Origin: Gigaspora margarita | Taxonomy: Eukaryota > Glomeromycota > Glomeromycetes > Diversisporales > Gigasporaceae | DNA length: 64,000 bases | Assembly: GCA_009809945.1 (NCBI GenBank) | Contig: WTPW01001238.1 | Span: 1 to 64,000 of the forward strand | Reading direction: 5' to 3' | Translations under genes and position numbers: made by a program | In this document: positions 33,640-44,934 of the stretch, in pieces | Layout of the letters: the number at the start of each line of letters is the position of its first letter | Numbering within the stretch: the first letter of the stretch is position 1 | The notes under the pieces: generated by a model | What the model was told of the DNA's origin: nothing | The model's input: only the letters and a program-made list of their open reading frames with translations | Databases searched by the model: none

Positions 33640-36352
33640 TGGTAAAAATCAATTACACTACTCCGAATTCATAGATTTTGAGAACTTTGTTCAATAAGCA
33701 ATTCAAAACGATACTGCAGTTCAAAATAATCTATTAGAATTTGACTCTAGTACTTTAAATAATAAACAAAAATTAATATATGAATGAATTAAATCTTATT
33801 TTACAACCAATCTTTAAATTAATACATAGTGCCATTGCTAATAATTATAATGGGCACAGCTGGAACAGGAAAATTATATTTTATTAAAGCTATCCAAAAA
33901 ATGCTTTATGAGAGGACAAGGCATAATAGTGTATATGAAGATTTTCTGATGGTACTTGCTCTGACAGGTGTCATTGCTTTTAATATTCAAAGTAGTACTA
34001 TTCATTTAGCACTTTTTATACCAATTGCAAGTACAAATTATAATCTTGAAGGTATATATTTAAAAACACTTTAGAATAAACTGCAGAAAATACGATACAT
34101 TATTATTGATGAGATGAGTATCACATGCTTCTATAATCAATCTGAGATTATGCCAAGCATTTTCAAATTATAATAATATTTCATTTGGTGGTTGATCTAT
34201 TATTCTTGTTAGTAATTTTGGACAACTCTCCTAGTACTTGATCTTCCTATGTATTCTTAGGATCATTGTGTATTTGATTCTTTATCTGAGAACAGGCATA
34301 AAACCTATAATTAATTCTGAAAAATATATAAACTTGAAGTTGTTCAATGACAAGCTAGTAGCTTTACTAAACAATGCTGATTTAAAGATCTCTTATCACG
34401 TTTGCACAATAGAGAATCAATTCAATCAGATTGGGAACTATTAATGATATGACTTCAAGAAAATTTTCCTGAATTAGAATGAAATAAATTTTTATATGCT
34501 ACTAATATTTTGACAAGATGGAATGAAGTTGATGAGATTAACCTCATTAAACTTTGCTCTTTAAATTAACTGATTATTAAAATTGTACTACTCACACAAG
34601 TGGATCTAAAACTTTAAATACTAATTCTGAAATAGTAATAGATCTTGAGTCAGAATTACTGTTAACAAGAAAGTCATATGTAATACTTACAATTAATCTT
34701 TAGATTTTTGCTGGCCTTATAAATAGTGCAATAGAAATGGTAAAAGATATTATATTTAAAGTTAGAGAGGGATCTATATTATTATCTATAGCTGTTTTGG
34801 TTTCATTTGATGAATATTGTAGTTCTACTATTATAACACCAAAAGGAATTCAAGTTGTACCCAGTGTTTAAAATTCAAATCAAAAGTTATGTTCTCAAAA
34901 GAGCATAATTTAAATTTTTATTGTTCTCAAAAACTTTTTAGTGTTTATTATATATTAAATATATTGAACATTAATTTTTAAAGAATGTTTATGTTTATAT
35001 TAGCTTCAAACAATATTAATATATATTATTTATTAATTTACAACAAAATTAATTCAAATTAATAAAATCAATAATATAATAATTAATTCTATAATCAATT
35101 TTGCACTATTCTTGGTATGTTAATTAAAAATTAAGCTTTTCTTACACTGCACTTACTCACTTGTGGTTTAAAATATTGTGAATTAAATTTATATCTAACT
35201 TTTATTAATAAAATAANTAGATTATAAATAAATAACTTATGCTCTGATAGTTTAATATAGTAAATAAAATAATTTTTAATAAAGAATTCTATTGTTAATA
35301 GAATATTAACTTATTTAAAAATAAATTCTATACTTACAATTCATATACTAAGTTCATGCTTATCTATTAATAATTTTTTAAACATTGTATATGATTCTTT
35401 GTATTTTGTCAACATAACGCAATGTATTATACAATTTAATTTCTAATAATTTTGTTAAAACTTCAAGTGCTTTTTATATTTGCTCATAGTAAAACAAGCC
35501 TTTCTATAATATTTTACTNATGCTANTATTGGTNAATGCAATAAATTANAATCCAATTACTTTGTTATTTAACTATTTAAACTTTGTACTAACAAATATT
35601 TTTTGTCTTTTTTATTTGCTTAGTATTAGCATATCATTTGACCCAAATNATNTATATATAAGTCTACACAATAATAATACTCTCAATATAAAAAACACAC
35701 TGCATTGCTAATGAATATTTTATTTTAAAATTTTTAAAAGTTATTTCCTTAAATATTTATTTGTTACCCATATTGTACAACTTTAAACATATGTGCTATA
35801 CATAGTATATACATATGTACAAGAATTTGTTATGATCAAATTACATTATCAAATTGATAAACATTTTATATAATTTATTGTTCTTATTAGTAAATCTAGA
35901 ACATAAAAATTTTATAAATGTTCTCTTTGAGAACATTTCAAGAGGATAAAATGTTCTCAAATAAGAGAACCTTTTTTTAAATATCAATGTTCTTAAAAAA
36001 ACTTAAATGTTCATTGAGAACCATGAGAACATTGAATTTTAAACACTGGTTGTACCTATTGTTCCTGTTCGACATTTGTGAAAAAGCAAATCTGGTATGT
36101 GCTTACATTAGCAAATTTCACTTTCTCTTGCATGGCGATTACAATACACAAATCCCAAAAATTAACTTTACTAAAGGCAGTTGTTGATATTAAAAAAAAA
36201 AGAATTTGTCACTGGATTACCATTCATTACTATATCTTAGATTCTTTCTTTTGACAATATTCTATTAAGTCATTTTATGTTTGAATAGCTTCTATGTATT
36301 AAAAATTGTAAAAGACTAAAAGAGTAACTAAACAAAGAGAGTAGGTTAATCA
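33640..36352 (+). pseudogene. Pif1-type helicase domain of the Helitron, disrupted
   Basis: Motif I is GTAGTGKLYFIKAI (33850-33891): the Ser/Thr after GK is Leu, which should abolish ATP binding. Motif II is IIIDEMS, then SFGG and GQLSPS-like text. KGIQVV at 34853 is cut by a hAT element; after it PIVPV resumes at 36057 and AITIHKSQKLTLLKAVVDI (motif VI, with one changed Gly) follows at about 36138, ending in ESRLITL near 36350. The helicase would unwind the strand released by Rep. Several stops are present; a non-functional relic. Confidence 0.88.
34862..36048. mobile_element. hAT element H, copy 1 (1187 bp), unfilled
   Basis: The ends CAGTGTTTAAAATTCAA and TTGAATTTTAAACACTG are exact complements, and GTTGTACC at 34854-34861 and 36049-36056 is a perfect 8-bp duplication. 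Removing it rejoins the Pif1 frame (GIQVVPIVPV). Subterminal GTTCTC/GAGAAC words are numerous. Seven isolated N bases occur here. There is no transposase; a 63-codon frame at 35520 is meaningless. Confidence 0.93.
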
Positions 36353-36359
36353 CACTTGA

Positions 36360-37100
36360 AATAGAAAATACAGCATAAATTGGCATTAACAGTTTAAAAA
36401 AAAAGAAGTTTTTTTATTGCAGAGATAAGTATAAAATTATTATTACTTTGTTTATAAATGAGTATCATACATCTTATCACTGCATAGTTAAGCACCATAC
36501 AGTGCTAAAGTGCATGATGCCTATTTTTGGTCATGTAATGTGAATATTTTGATTATAATTTTCTTTTAAACTAGGAATATATTGAATATTAATATTGATA
36601 TCAGTCTAAATAGAATTTCAGATCTATATTATATAATAATTTTCTTAATTAAATGGAATTCCAAGAATTTTTTTAGTAGATATTTTGTGCACTGCATCCA
36701 TAAATAGAAATGGGTAGCATGCACCTTATTACTGCATATTTAAGCACTATGTAGTACTAAGGTGCATGATGCCTATCTTGGGTTATGTATATTAGAAAAT
36801 TTTATATATAGATATTGATTGATATATAACACTAATCATTTTATATCAATTATAAAATATCATTATATATCAATAAATTGTATAAAAATTGATATATATC
36901 TATAATCGATATATATCTTTTTTTATATTAAATCATTATATATCTATAAATCAATTATAATCATAATTATTTAAAATGATATATAATGATTAATAGATCT
37001 TTAATGATTATATAGTGTTTTGAGCCATTACAAAAATTTTGTAAAAAAAAAAAACAAAAAAAAATAATATGCTAATTAAAGCAAATTAAAAAAAATTGCC
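36360..37100. repeat. Two 60-bp hairpins as direct repeats in AT-rich DNA
   Basis: Copies at about 36467-36526 and 36718-36777 share TTAAGCACYATRYAGTRCTA and GGTGCATGATGCC; each folds as CATGCACCTTA / TAAGGTGCATG with an inner AGCACTA palindrome. AT-rich GATATAT text follows to 37020. Sequence at 36537-36680 recurs loosely at 39315-39500. Confidence 0.6.
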
Positions 37101-37179
37101 TTACAAAAAAAAAAAAAAAGCATTAGTATCTATTTTTACTCTCTTTTCTCAAAAAAAAAATTCTCCTCTTTCCTTTTCT

Positions 37180-38335
37180 TTCTTTTCTTTTCTTTTTTTC
37201 TTTTTTTTTTCTTTTTTTTTTAATATTTTGAATTGTTTCGAAATATTTTGGGACTAAAAAATCAAGCTGGATTAGTAGATCTGTATCCTGGAACATACCA
37301 AGGGCATGTTTGACTAATATTTTCAAAATGTTTTAAAATATCAGATTAGATCTTTGCTTATTTTTTTTTGTTTATAATCTAGATCTTCTATCAATTTTAC
37401 ATTGGTTTTTCATTTTTGGTTTGTTTGTTTTTTTGGTTTATTTCATTTTATTTAGTTTCATTTAGTTTCATTTTGTTTTTTTCAGTTTTTTCTTTTATTT
37501 ATTTTTTTTATTTTATTTCTACAAAAAACACTAACCCTAACTTTTAGCTATTTGCAAGAAATCCAATGACTTTTTGAAACTTTGCGCAAACCAACTTAGC
37601 CTTCTGAAACTTGGCAAGTATACACAACTGAATTCACCAAACAATTTCTAAATTTCAAAGAATGCTTCTTTAGAGAAATAAAGATTTAGTTGGTGCTTTA
37701 TTTTTTTTTGTTGACATTTTTTGTTCTTTTTGTTTTTGTTTTTGATTTTTTTTATTAATTTATTTTATTCTGGCACTTTGCAAAAAAAATAACCTAGGCT
37801 TTGTTGACACTTTGCAAGCAAACCCAGACTTTTTTAGCACTTTGCAAGAATATATGCAACTTAATTTTGGCAATTTCTATGATGAAATCTACTTCAAAGA
37901 AATAGAGACTTGGGAGGTTTTTTTTATTCAGTTTGCTTACATTTTATTTTTTTGGTTTGTTTTCTTTTTACTTATTTCTTTAATTATTATTTTTTTATTT
38001 ATTCTAGCACATTGCAAAAACCTTTGATGATTTCTGAATTGCAAGAAATAAACTCTTACTTTAGGGAAATAGAGATTTGGGGCTTCAATTATTTTTTTAT
38101 TAAGTTTGTTTACATTTTTGTTTTTTGTTTGTTTTTCTTTTTTTTTTGCTTATTTTTTTAATTTTATTTTATTTATTCCTGACTTTCTTTGGAACTTTGC
38201 AAGAAAATAACCTGACTTTTCTGGCACTTTACAAGAACACCAACTTTAACGTCTCCAGCACTTTGCAAGAAGTAGCAAATATGAGTAAATATAATAGTAG
38301 ATATGACAAAGTGCGAAAGTAGTTGAAAAGATTAC
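37180..38335 (-). repeat. Element X, inverted copy of the 9.1-10.4 kb array
   Basis: CTTTGCAAGAA and GGCACTTTGCAA words (the complement of TTCTTGCAAAGTGCC) recur near 37560, 37790, 37840, 38010, 38210 and 38260, with T-rich spacers. The AGATCTTCTATC, TTATAATCTAGATC and GATCTGTATCCTGG ends match the other copy reversed. Confidence 0.7.
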
Positions 38336-38438
38336 TATTTATTCATTTTTGGTTTTTTTTATTTTTTGGAGGTTTTTTTTTTTTTTTTATAATAATATAT
38401 AATAAAACTAATATGTAATAATAATAAATAAATAAATG

Positions 38439-38952
38439 GTCCTGTGGGTCGATAGCATAGCGGTTATGCTCCCAGGATGCAAATCGAAGGTTGCCAGTTC
38501 AATTCCTCCTAGAGGCATAATGGAAAAAACTAGCCAGTTAGGGAACTGAAATACTGTGGGAAAACAGGGACCCAGGATGTTTACAGATGGACTTAATTGG
38601 GCAGTTGCTATTATCAAATCTGTGGTGGTGAAACAAAATGTGTTAGAGCCTGATTTGGAATAAGTGAAGTCACAAGACGTGTTGAGAGGCCGAAGTCTGA
38701 AAAGATACTTCAAGAACTTGTAGCACCTGTATCCGAACTGCGACCATTTGTACTAATAATCAGCTGGCATGCCGATCTATGGTGGAGTTTGTTAGGAGGA
38801 TAATGTTCGGTGCTGCGGCCATGCTTGGGCATCTATAGTAATAGACAGCCAGGTAATAGTCTAGCCATAGTCTTTAATGTAATTTGTATAGCAGCCTTTG
38901 GGCGGCACTATAAAATAAGTTAATAAAGCTAGTGCTAAGGTCACTTAAGTTA
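38439..38952 (+). mobile_element. SINE B, tRNA-headed, poly-A tailed
   Basis: The head has box A-like TAGCATAGCGGTTATGC and box B-like AGTTCAATTCC (38452-38510), nearly the same as in SINEs A and D. The middle (GGGCAGTTGCTATTATCAAA to GATACTTCAAGAACTT) matches SINE A. The tail TAATAAAGCTAGTGC is followed by A-rich sequence to about 38985. The central domain of A, C and D is absent. AATAAATAAAT on both sides may be the target duplication, but the flanks are low-complexity. Confidence 0.8.
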
Positions 38953-38989
38953 AAAAAAAAATAAAAAAAAATAAATAAATAAATTATTT

Positions 38990-39510
38990 TATATTAAATT
39001 GCAAAAACTTGATTAAAAATGTATATTTAATTTAAAATATAATATATAATAATAATAAATAAATAAAATAAAATTTTATAATAATTGTGAAACCTTGCAA
39101 AAACCTGTAAAATGTTTAAAAATTAGCAAAAAGCATGATTATGTGAATATAATATTATTAATTAATATAATATTAGATATATATCAATTAATATCTATAT
39201 TAGATATATATCGATTACTATTACTATTGATAGAAATTGGCAGAGGTGTTGGGTATTGATATATATCTTATCAGTTAGTAATCAATATATATCTATATAT
39301 AAAATTTGCTGATGTAATGTAAATATTCAATTGCAATTTTCTCTTGATTAATATCGATATCAGTGCACAAAATTGTGATATAACATGACTTGACTTTTTT
39401 CTAGCAATGATTCTACTAAACTAAATAAATATAATTCTATTAATTTATATTAGTTCTAATATTTTTTTTACTACCAATTAATTAAATGGAATTAATATAT
39501 AGTAGGCTCC
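38990..39510. other. AT-rich spacer with GATATATAT words
   Basis: No gene. TTAATATCGATATCAGTGC at about 39350 repeats the 36580 sequence. Confidence 0.3.
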
Positions 39511-39519
39511 AAAAATTTC

Positions 39520-40368
39520 TGTTTATTGATTTTTTGTAAGACAGATCCATATTAATTTTTTTTGATTTGATTGGACAATCATAAATAATGTTACTTGAAA
39601 TAATAACATACAAATTCTGGTCTATTACTTCTCTATTAGAGTTCTCGCTTTGCTTCAGACAATAAAGTATATAATAAACTCAGATTATATTCATAACCAA
39701 GTTATATGTTTATACAAACAGGTTAAATCACCAAGTTACACCTCTAGTGAGCTGCCTTTTTGTCATTATTTATATCATATAGTTAAACAATTGTCAAATC
39801 TGCCTGTAACCATAGCAATGTTATAATTGTCAGATGGTGGTTTTCTGAATTGGTTTTGATTATATTCTGTTAATAAAGTTTGAATACTTTGTGCAAATGA
39901 ATTATCTTTTATAAAATCTAATTGCATTTCATTATATAGATTATAATATAATATAGTAATTGTCTGAATTAAAAAAATGAATAAAGGTTGATTATTTGAA
40001 AAAGTAGATAACTCATTGTATCAGAAAAACTAAAGGAAATAGTTCTGTTATATAATTATTTTTACAAGATAAAGAATTGTTATGTAATAAAAGTTATATA
40101 TTATCAGTAAAATTATTGTATAGTATTTTGATTTTTTATTTCTGTTTGAGGAGAAAAGATTGTATGTTCTAAGGTCTATATTTAATTAAATATTCTGATT
40201 ATATAATATAAATATTTAGTGCAAGTAAGTAAGTCTGTATAGCATTTATTGCTTCATCTTATCACATGAACACACCTGATATTGATTGATGCTATAGTTA
40301 GATTTTAAGATGAATGAAGTTATATTTCATATTTTAGACTTTGGTTTTGGATCACATTTTTTACTAAG
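39520..40368. other. Spacer holding a dispersed repeat
   Basis: CTATTACTTCTCTATTAGAG + TTCTCGCTTTGCTTC (about 39622-39656) with about 100 bp upstream is the inverted counterpart of 49971-50090. No coding signal is seen. Confidence 0.4.
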
Positions 40369-40371
40369 TTA

Positions 40372-41198
40372 GGGGCATGCCATTTATTACGTAATTTTTA
40401 CTACCCCTTAGATTGTAACACAGGCAAATTTGTCTGTATATTTAAAAATTTTAATAAAATTTTAATAAAATTTTAATAAAATTTTAATAAAATTTTAAAT
40501 ATTGATTTTAGCTATATCTTTTTTAAGTAAAAAATATTCTTTGAGTTTTGTTTTAGTAACTTTGTTATAAAAATTTTTTAAAATTATTAGAAAACTTTAG
40601 TATAACCAAAGTTTAAAGTTCTTGTACTATTAAAATTTTTTTTTAGATTTTCTTAAATTTTATATGTTCCCATCTATAAAAAAAACTTTTACTTCTAATA
40701 CAAGTGTTGATTTTTACAAATAAATCATTAAAGTTGCAATAATAAAAGTTATCATCCTTTATATAAACTACAATATTGTCTTAAGAACTATAGCTTTAAA
40801 ACTAAAACTAAATAAGATTACAGAGAAATTGTGATAAATTTTTTAAAAAATTTTTTCTTAAAGATATCTATTTTTAGCTTATATATAACTTAAAATTTTT
40901 TCTTACAATATAAAAACTAATTTTGCAAAAAAGTAATCCTTATTTTCAAATATTATTGTACAAAGTTTTATTTAATTATCTTGATATTTAAAAAAAGTAA
41001 ATTAGAGCAAAAAAAGTGCAAAAACGCAGACAAATTTGCCTGTGTTCTACTACAATCTAAGGGATAGATACATGGTCAGAGATAGTGATTACATCTATAT
41101 ATTATATTAACCAATCTGAATTAGATAAAGTAATCACACCATACATGGATGAGGGTGGCTACTAAGTAAAAAATATTATGTAATAAATGGCACACCCC
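40372..41198. mobile_element. PIF/Harbinger-type MITE, split by element P2
   Basis: GGGGCATGCCATTTATTACG and the complement of GGGGTGTGCCATTTATTACA, with TTA at 40369-40371 and 41199-41201. Without the nested element it is about 165 bp. It shares end sequence with the 2.2-kb element at 14798. Confidence 0.85.
40404..41064. mobile_element. Element P2, second copy with palindrome-bearing ends (661 bp)
   Basis: Ends CCCCTTAGATTGTAACACAG and the complement of CCCTTAGATTGTAGTAGAAC, flanked by TA. Compared with 15553-16196 it is inverted and about 90 percent alike. A 4-fold TTTTAATAAAA repeat at 40446-40495 is expanded here. Confidence 0.85.
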
Positions 41199-41532
41199 TT
41201 AGTTAAAAATTACTTTATATAGATAACTGTTCCTGAGTATTTTGTATGCTTTTCTCAATAGTTAATATATTCTATAGTAGCATATATCCGTGGTTCTTGA
41301 GTTGAAATATACTTTATTTGAATAAAAATGCAAGTCTAATAACAATGCTTAAAAATAATATGCTAAATTAAATCAATATATACAGAGGTTTATATTAAAA
41401 TGATATATAAAATAGTTCACTAATCACAATAAAAACTTATTAAAACATTATAGGCAAGAAAATTTCAAGTTTTAAAGTCATGATTTTATACAATATTCTT
41501 CTATCAAACAAGCATGTATTAAATGGTTGGAT

Positions 41533-41720
41533 CAGTGTTGTCATGTCTACTCTATTCAAAACTTTTTTGTTAATGCTCACGTCCAAATGTCCACAGTGTC
41601 CATAACTGTTCAAAGAAGATTTAGACTTTAAAATTTAATAAATTAGTTTAAAAAAGATATGATTTTATATTTTTTATAGATTTGAATATTTTTCTAAAGA
41701 AAAAATTAATAAAATTTTAA
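41533..41720. mobile_element. hAT left-end fragment
   Basis: CAGTGTTGTCATGTCTACTC then GTCCAAATGTCCACAGTGTC, related to the MITE at 26067. No matching right end was found. Confidence 0.5.
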
Positions 41721-42232
41721 GTAAGTTAGATTTACTTTTTTGATCAGAGCCATCCTGTGACAACATTTGGGTTTGATCAAGTTTTACAATTTTTACAGAG
41801 CTATCTCCAAATTTCTGGGTTAGATGCATTAGATCTACTATATTTGCATATAATAAGCATATCTGCACATTATTTTGAGACAATATGTGTTATTTTGGAA
41901 CATGTATACAGTGTTTAAAATTCAATGTTCTCATGGTTCTTGATGAACATTTGAGTTTTTTTAAGAAAATAAATATTTAAAAAAAGGTTCTCTTATTTGA
42001 GAACATTTTATCCTCTTGAAATGTTCTCAGAGAGAACATTTATAAAATTTTTATGTTCTATATTTACTAATAAGAACAATAAATTATATAAAATGTTTAT
42101 CAATTTGATAATGTAATTTGATCATAACAAATTCTGTATATATGTATATATTATATATAGCTTATATATTTAAAGCTGTACAATATGAATAATAAATAAA
42201 TATTTAAAGAAATAGCTTTTAAAAATTTTAAA

Positions 42233-43218
42233 GGGTGTGGCGACTTAGAGAAGTTGGTAAGTTGTCACCCCCAAGCAGCAGGTCTAGGGTTCAAATACCA
42301 CTGGCGACGCTTTGGAAATTATGCCTGTGATATGGTACCATTTCTCCTCGTTGGTCCTTTGGTACACCATCTTGAATGGAAGCCAGCGGGCGCACAAAAT
42401 CCAAGGATCGGAAAATGGATACCCATTTGGAAGTCCTGAGTAAGGAAGTAGCAAAGATCTTTGATAGTGCTAACCATAATTGGAATATCGGAAACTGGAG
42501 CCAGAGAACCAGACGGCAAGATCTTTGAGGAGGGGGTCCACCAACCTGGCCACCGAAGTCGCACCGGAGGAAAAGGACATGTGTTTCGGCAGCATGTACC
42601 AAGGGGAGGGAGTCCATTCGGCACCTAAAGCTGGGCCGACCGACCCTTCCGGGCTAACTGGTTTGGAAGTTTGGGGACCTGGGGAAGGACCGATAGGAAG
42701 GTTGTGGTGGGTATCAGGATTGGAGTGAACCTCGACAAGGGCAGAAGTAGGTAACGGTAGTGGTTCAATGGTTAGCCCTGACTGCAAGTATATAGGTAAA
42801 GCTGTAGCGTAAGTTACTAAAGCGTAGGTAATACCTGTGTGGAACAGGAAGTGCTCTACCAAGTGTGCCGCAAGGATAAACTAGTCCTAAGGGGATTCTG
42901 CAAGCATCCGGGACTGGCCTTGACTGCCTTATGTAATGGAGGACTGTACCAGTGATACAAGGAGGATTTGGCAGGAGAAGCATAGATCAGAAGGTTTAAA
43001 TAGGTAACCCCCTAGTTGGGTTGCAGATATGGCAACTAGTGTAGAACCTTCGGGTAGACTACTTAAATTAGACAACCAAAAGTTGTATGTGTAGCTTGTT
43101 GTACTCTCATCTATGTAACAAATGTCAGGGCGCCCCTGAAGGTGCCCGTGATCTGACTTTACTTGAATAAAAGCCTTTCCCCATAGCGGTAACTTTGACA
43201 TAAAAAAAAAAAATAAAT
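42233..43218 (+). mobile_element. SINE C, different tRNA-like head, 986 bp
   Basis: The head GTGGCGACTTAGAGAAGTTG..GGGTTCAAATACC (42238-42300) has box A- and box B-like blocks but is unrelated to the head of A, B and D. A long GC-richer unique middle follows, then the central domain (TAGTTGGGTTGCAGATATGG to about 43103), ATGTAACAAATGTC and an A-rich tail. AAAAATTTTAAA at 42221-42232 and 43219-43230 is the target duplication; the empty site is visible in element H copy 1. Open frames across it (both strands) reflect GC content only. Length is unusual for a SINE, so the middle may itself be an insertion. Confidence 0.82.
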
Positions 43219-43722
43219 AAAAATTTTAAAATAAAACATTCATTAGCTATACAGTGTGTTTTTTATATTGAGAGTATCATTATTGTGTAGACTTATATAT
43301 AGATGATTTTGGTAAATGATATGCTAATACTAAGCAAGTAAAAAAAACAAAGTATTTGTTAGTACAAAGTTTAAATAGTTAAATAACAAAGTAATTCAAT
43401 TCTAATTTATTGCATTAACCAATAGTAGCATTAGTAAAATATTATAGAAAAATTTGTTTTGCTATAAGCAAATATAAAAAGCACTTGAAGTTTTAACAAA
43501 ATTATTAGAAATTAAATTGTATAATACATTGTGTTATAGTAAAAAAATACAAAGAATCATATACAAAGTTTAAAAAATGATTAGATTTGCATGAATTTAG
43601 TGTGTGAAGTACAAGTATAGAATTTAATTTCAATTAAGGTATTATTCTATTAACAATAGAATTCTTTATTTAAAATTATTTTATTTACTATATTAAACTA
43701 TCAGAGTATAAGTTATAATTTA

Positions 43723-43906
43723 CAGTCTACTCCTGCAATAGTTACACCCAAAATAGTCACATTTTCTTGAGACTATATACCAATCATTTGCAGTAATATA
43801 AAATTAACTCTCATTATTATCACATGATGTGACTATTATTATGTTTCTCTCGCTATAGTCACATCAAGTTTCTGACAGACAGTGTGACTATAGCGGGAGT
43901 AGAATG
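43723..43906. mobile_element. pogo/Tc1-like MITE in element H copy 2
   Basis: TA-CAGTCTACTCCTGCAATAG on the left, CTATAGCGGGAGTAGAATG-TA on the right. AGTCACA/TGTGACT words repeat inside. Absent from copy 1. Confidence 0.85.
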
Positions 43907-44102
43907 TACTTATTTATTATTAAAAGTTAGATATAACTTTAATTCACAATATATTAAATTACAAGTAAGTAAGTGCAGTATAAGAAAAGCTTAATTTTTA
44001 CTTAGCATACCAAGAATAGTGCAACCTTTATCATAGAATAATTATTATATTATTGATTTTATTAATTTGAATTAATTTTGTTGTAAATTAATAAATAATC
44101 GA

Positions 44103-44350
44103 TGGGGTGGGTCAATAGAAAAGGGACAAATCATTTTTAGTAAAATTTTTTTAATTTTTAAATTAAAATATCTTGACAACTATTTAATCAAATTTGCCAA
44201 AATTTTTTTTATTTTAATCTTGAAATTATAAAGAATTAAAATAAAAAAAATTATTAAATTTATTAAGATAGTTGTTAAGATATTTAAGCTTAAAGTCAAG
44301 AAAACTTTTACTTAGAAAAAATTTGTCCCTTTTCTATTGACTTATCCCCA
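44103..44350. mobile_element. MITE with GTCAATAGAAAAGGGACAAA ends
   Basis: TGGGGTGGGTCAATAGAAAA and the complement of TGGGGATAAGTCAATAGAAAA, both continuing GGGACAAAT. The interior is an imperfect palindrome. Absent from copy 1. The duplication is unclear. Confidence 0.8.
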
Positions 44351-44934
44351 TATTTCAAAATTGTTTGAAACTAATATTAACATGAACATTCATTAAAAAT
44401 TAATGTTCAATATATTTAATATATAGTGAATACTAAAAAGTTTTTGAGAACAATAAAAATTTAAATTATGCTCTTTTGAGAACATAACTTTCGATTTGAA
44501 TATTAAAACTGCATGCATGTGCAATATTTTGAATCATTTTGACAATTTTTATTAGTAGAAGAACCCTGCTTTTGTTATATAGTGTATATATATTAATAGG
44601 ATGTGTGTTTTTTGAAATATGCATGGTATTATTTTGAGTTAAAACTCCAATTTTCAAAAAAATGCAAATTTCAAAATAATTTTCATGTGCATTATTACTA
44701 TAGTGCACTAACTAAAGTACCCCTTTTTTGTACTCTTTATGTGAAGTACCTAGGTATTTTGCATGGTATTTTTTTTTGCCAAGAATAATACCCAGGTATT
44801 TTATAATTATTGAAGGTAGAATTTTTGTATAAAACCTGAATATTTTATATTGCACAATACCTACTATAGTAACTTTACTAAATACTATAAATACTATTAT
44901 TAAATCTTCTAGCACTGTTTTTTTAAATTTATTT

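Larger units (their letters stand above)
27700..36360 (+). mobile_element. Helitron-type element, degenerate, with three nested insertions
   Basis: A single gene family reads through this 8.6 kb: a basic Glu/Arg-rich N-terminus, a DUF6570-like region, a Helitron-like N (Rep) domain and a Pif1-type helicase. Insertions at 29466-31999, 33061-33241 and 34862-36048 split it, each with an exact 8-bp duplication. No 5'-TC or CTRR-plus-hairpin 3' end was identified, so the borders are approximate. The frames contain many stops; the element is dead. Confidence 0.85.
41909..44511 (-). mobile_element. hAT element H, copy 2, filled by three insertions
   Basis: Inverted copy of 34862-36048. The ends CAGTGTTTAAAATTCAA and TTAAAACTG are flanked by CATGTATA / CATGCATG (six of eight). 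It is 2.6 kb instead of 1.2 kb because of a SINE (42233-43218), a pogo-like MITE (43723-43906) and a further MITE (44103-44350). The unfilled copy supplies all three empty sites. Confidence 0.88.

Noticed and set aside
38452..38515. Possible genuine tRNA genes at the SINE heads (also 12.9, 42.25 and 56.2 kb)
   Set aside because: Box A- and B-like blocks are present, but the arms do not pair as a full cloverleaf by eye and each is fused to a SINE body with tail.
42254..43201. Cluster of overlapping 60-130-codon open frames on both strands
   Set aside because: They all lie in the GC-rich body of SINE C, which has a tRNA-like head, an A-rich tail and a 12-bp target duplication; the frames reflect composition.
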